A DNA stretch of 10,661 nucleotides, taken from the NCBI GenBank assembly GCA_937952875.1, contig CALFDI010000351.1:1-10661 (forward strand), read 5' to 3'. How positions within the stretch are numbered: position 1 is the stretch's first letter; each line of letters starts with the position of its first letter. Below, one piece after another: positions 8,109-10,661 of the stretch. The notes below the pieces were generated by a model, which was not told the origin of the DNA, ran no database searches, and saw only the letters and a list, made by a program, of their open reading frames with translations. Both the position numbers and the translations under genes were made by a program. Origin of the DNA: an uncultured Verrucomicrobiales bacterium. GTDB lineage: Bacteria; Verrucomicrobiota; Verrucomicrobiia; Verrucomicrobiales; Akkermansiaceae.

Positions 8109-10661
8109 TTAGTTCGCTACTGGAGTGAGACGGACGACACGGTAGAATCTCTGTCCGACACTGCTCGGATGACTAATCGTTTTCGGCGCTCCGTTATCGA
8201 CCCACTGCGTAACATTTGCTGCAGCTTCGAAGGCAGGTTGGACACGAATCCAACGCGCCATATCCGAACTGTATTCCACCGCATACATCGCTCCGACAGA
8301 GCTATCGAATTCGATAAGAAAATCTCCGTTCGTTAACATAACGGCGCGAGTCACTGCAGCACCTACCAGTGACGCGCCTGGCGTGACTTCTTCCTCAGTC
8401 AGGAGTTCCACTCCGTAATTTGCAGAGAAGTTTGGATCGAGGCTTGGTCGACGGAACTCTACAGTCAGAACAGTGGACTCCCCTGCGGCTAGTGCAGTGT
8501 TAGACAGAAGGTATGGGTGCTCCGTTCCTTCGAAGACTGCTGATCCAGTCGCATTCGACACAGTGACATCCACTGGTAGATCCGTAACAAAGACACGGAA
8601 AGCCGTCACATCGACTCCAGACGTGTTCGTCACGGTGACTTGCCCTGTGAAGAGTCCATTTTGTAAATTCAACACTGGAGCTGAACTAACCGTCACATCT
8701 ACATCGATAGGGTTAATGACAGAGACAGACGCAGAATCGGAATTGTTAGACTCCAGCGAATCTATCTGATCAGCCCCCATGAGTCGCATACCAAAAGTCA
8801 CTGAATTATCTCCACTTATTGCCGTAGCCGCAGCACGGATGGTGATCGTGAGAGTCTGACTTTCTGTATTTAAAAGATCAACCACCCAGGTCCCCCCTCC
8901 GAATACGCCTGCACTTGGCACAGCGCTGACACGCTCCACTTCAGCAGGGAGAATAGTGTTCTGCATGATCATCACACCCGTTGCATCACTTGGTCCATTA
9001 TTGGTCGCAGTGACACGGAAGGTTGTCAGCGAATCACCACCAGCGATGAGAGTTGTTTCTAACTGTTCCACTTCGATGGCAATATCGATTGATGAATTCA
9101 CTGTGATACTCGCAGTGCCCGTAGTGCTATTCGTCCCATCAGAGACAGAGTAGCTAAAGGTATCCACCCCATCGAAGCCATCCTCCGGCTGATAAGTGAA
9201 GCTGCCATTTGAGGCGAGAGTGAGCTGACCATTTACAACATCAGTCGTCACAGTAGCAGTCAGTGCAGGCTGCCCGCTGTCTTCGTCTGTATCATTAGCT
9301 AGCAGTCCACCACCAACAGGAACGGTCAGAGTTTCACCTACGGAGACGCTGTATGGTCCATCTGGATTCACCACTGGAGAGAAATCATCATCGGCGATCG
9401 TCGCATTTACTGCTATGGTAGTCGCTGAATCTATAAAACTCACATTGCGCCCACTTGTTACGAGATTTGAGCCTGTTAGAATAATTGTTTCATCAGACTC
9501 AGCTACATCATCTTGAATAATGGAAAGAACAAACCCTTGCTGCTGTGATCCACTCATCAGAGTCACAGTATTAAAACTCGGAGCACTGAAATCGGAGCCT
9601 GCAACAGCTGTGCCGCTAAAGCCAAGAGTCAAACTCACATCACCATCAATGATCGCATCAGACTGCACGGAATAGTTCAACATGCCCGTGTCTCCCTCAT
9701 CGCCTTCGGTGGCATCATTGAGAGTGAGACTGATCGTCGCTATATCAGTATCGAGGATGGTTCCAGTGGCTTCGGAGTCGCCGAGCTGAACGCCCAGCCC
9801 ATTCGCTTGCAGATTCAGAAGACGCACTTGGAAGGTCTCGCTACCTTCGACGATTTGATCGTCAGTGATATCTACTGTGTAGACCTGCTCTTCGAGAGCT
9901 GTGCCTTGGAAGCTAATGGTCGTCCCACTGTCTTCGGTGAAGTCTGCAGCGCTCGCCGTTCCATTGGTCAGCGTCGCCACATCCACGGTGAAGGCTGGGC
10001 CGCTTCCCTCATTTGGAAGAGCCTTATCCAGAGTCAGTGTGAATTGAGCTTGGACAGTTCCATTCCTACCTTCGGTCACCGTCGCATCTGCTATACTAAT
10101 CCTCGCGTTGTCACCATTTTGGATCGTTCCGGTTCCTTGGGCGTTTGCAAAGGTCACTCGATCAGACACGCTCGGACCTCTAATGTTAGAGAGATTCACA
10201 AAGAAGGTCTCATCATTTTCCATCTCAGCATCGGTGAGGACAGAAATTCTAATCTCTTGCGAGTCTGTCGAATTCGCAGGGAAAGTGATCGTCCCAGAAC
10301 TCGCTGTGTAGTCACCTGGAGCGACTGCGCTGTCGTCGACGGTTGTAAAGTCTATACTCACAGCACTGTCTACTTCTGCTGTAGTGGACACCGTAAAGAT
10401 GAACTCTGAGCTGCCAGCGAGACCTTCTGACTGGGTCACTGAGTCGATAGAGATTTGCATCTCGTCATCATCATCAATCATGAGGTTTGCCTGTGGCGAC
10501 TGAAGAGTCACATTACGTCCGTCTGCAGCCAGTGTGGTAAGATCTATACTGAGACTTTCACTGCTCTCAACAACAGCATCGTTCACGAGAGGTATATTTA
10601 TGGTCTGAGGCTCGGTGCTATTCGCTGGGAAAGTGATCGTTTCAGATATTTCTGTGAAGTC
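8109..10661 (-). CDS. Secreted Calx-beta/DUF11 modular surface protein (partial, N-terminus off right edge)
   Basis: The frame is open from the right edge to the TAA at 8111-8109: 850 visible residues, C-terminal part only. A GTG at 10586 lies inside a Calx-beta repeat and is not the true start. In visible numbering, the C-terminal part of one Calx-beta unit (1-64) is followed by two clear units (~67-183 and ~187-305), a diverged fourth (~306-425), a cadherin/Big_9-like domain (~430-522, with GPYSVSVGETL, LLANDTDED and FTYQPEDGFDGVDTFSYSV), a DUF11 domain (~525-650), a second DUF11-like domain (~652-755) and a C-terminal tail (~770-848). Acidic runs such as IDDDDE and ADDD suggest calcium binding. 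Such proteins are usually exported and mediate adhesion or matrix formation. The tail has W-x-x-V-Q-P, Q-W-V-D-x-G-x-P-K-T and F-Y-R-V, a pattern common in verrucomicrobial secreted proteins. No transmembrane anchor or PEP-CTERM is present. The next gene, an outer-membrane barrel, follows by 35 bp. Confidence 0.92.
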   Translation of the reverse strand, partial: DFTEISETITFPANSTEPQTINIPLVNDAVVESSESLSIDLTTLAADGRNVTLQSPQANLMIDDDDEMQISIDSVTQSEGLAGSSEFIFTVSTTAEVDSAVSIDFTTVDDSAVAPGDYTASSGTITFPANSTDSQEIRISVLTDAEMENDETFFVNLSNIRGPSVSDRVTFANAQGTGTIQNGDNARISIADATVTEGRNGTVQAQFTLTLDKALPNEGSGPAFTVDVATLTNGTASAADFTEDSGTTISFQGTALEEQVYTVDITDDQIVEGSETFQVRLLNLQANGLGVQLGDSEATGTILDTDIATISLTLNDATEGDEGDTGMLNYSVQSDAIIDGDVSLTLGFSGTAVAGSDFSAPSFNTVTLMSGSQQQGFVLSIIQDDVAESDETIILTGSNLVTSGRNVSFIDSATTIAVNATIADDDFSPVVNPDGPYSVSVGETLTVPVGGGLLANDTDEDSGQPALTATVTTDVVNGQLTLASNGSFTYQPEDGFDGVDTFSYSVSDGTNSTTGTASITVNSSIDIAIEVEQLETTLIAGGDSLTTFRVTATNNGPSDATGVMIMQNTILPAEVERVSAVPSAGVFGGGTWVVDLLNTESQTLTITIRAAATAISGDNSVTFGMRLMGADQIDSLESNNSDSASVSVINPIDVDVTVSSAPVLNLQNGLFTGQVTVTNTSGVDVTAFRVFVTDLPVDVTVSNATGSAVFEGTEHPYLLSNTALAAGESTVLTVEFRRPSLDPNFSANYGVELLTEEEVTPGASLVGAAVTRAVMLTNGDFLIEFDSSVGAMYAVEYSSDMARWIRVQPAFEAAANVTQWVDNGAPKTISHPSSVGQRFYRVVRLTPVAN
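10272..10292. repeat. Calx-beta DNA repeat, copy 2
   Basis: This 21-bp segment matches 10620-10640 with a single difference (A at 10278, T at 10626). It encodes the strand TITFPANST of one Calx-beta unit, and similarity continues weakly beyond it. Confidence 0.75.
10620..10640. repeat. Calx-beta DNA repeat, copy 1
   Basis: Partner of 10272-10292. The offset is 348 bp, or exactly 116 codons, which sets the repeat period of the first two Calx-beta units. Confidence 0.75.

Noticed and set aside
9807..10409. 200-codon open frame on the plus strand
   Set aside because: It is antisense to well-formed Calx-beta repeats and its product shows no domain or signal; it is a shadow of the real gene.
8109..10586. 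GTG at 10586 as the start of the Calx-beta gene
   Set aside because: The frame stays open to the right edge and encodes a recognisable Calx-beta strand upstream of this codon, so the gene starts outside the window.
8073..10661. Two-partner secretion (TpsA/TpsB) system
   Set aside because: The barrel is about 350 residues with no POTRA domains and the large protein shows no TPS domain in the visible part.

Overview
The window carries five protein genes, all on the minus strand, so the annotation reads from right to left. The proteins suggest a Gram-negative member of the PVC group, most likely Verrucomicrobia. The clues are a long secreted Calx-beta/DUF11 protein ending in the FYRV-type tail common in secreted proteins of that phylum, an outer-membrane beta-barrel ending in Phe, and an ECF sigma factor next to a YfbK-like von Willebrand A protein with an anti-sigma-like N-terminus. 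This assignment rests on recalled family patterns, not on a search. Visible coding density is high and I see no tRNA, rRNA, CRISPR array, insertion sequence or phage gene.

Region 1 (10661 to 6973, minus) is a surface pair. The first gene runs off the right edge and encodes a modular adhesin-like protein: Calx-beta repeats, a cadherin/Big-like domain, two DUF11-like domains and the C-terminal tail. After 35 bp comes an outer-membrane beta-barrel protein with a clear signal peptide. A perfect 10-bp-arm palindrome overlaps its stop codon.

Region 2 (6972 to 6765) is a 208-bp gap. It is the only substantial non-coding stretch and presumably holds the promoter of the next operon. It contains an A7/T7 dyad close to the sigma gene.

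Region 3 (6764 to the left edge, minus) is a three-gene cluster. It comprises an ECF-type sigma factor and, 15 bp downstream, an 880-residue membrane protein with a cytoplasmic anti-sigma-like N-terminus, one transmembrane helix, a coiled coil, a TPR-like segment and a YfbK-type VWA domain with a complete MIDAS metal site. After another 69 bp comes a very long open frame, 1143 codons with no stop before the left edge. It encodes a protein with a signal peptide, a beta-rich ectodomain built from about six diverged copies of one module, and three transmembrane helices.

The most interesting unit is this last cluster. Its layout fits an envelope-sensing system in which the VWA protein holds the sigma factor at the inner membrane, and the giant repeat protein could be its partner in the periplasm or envelope. 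The domain content is read from the sequence; the signalling role is inference.
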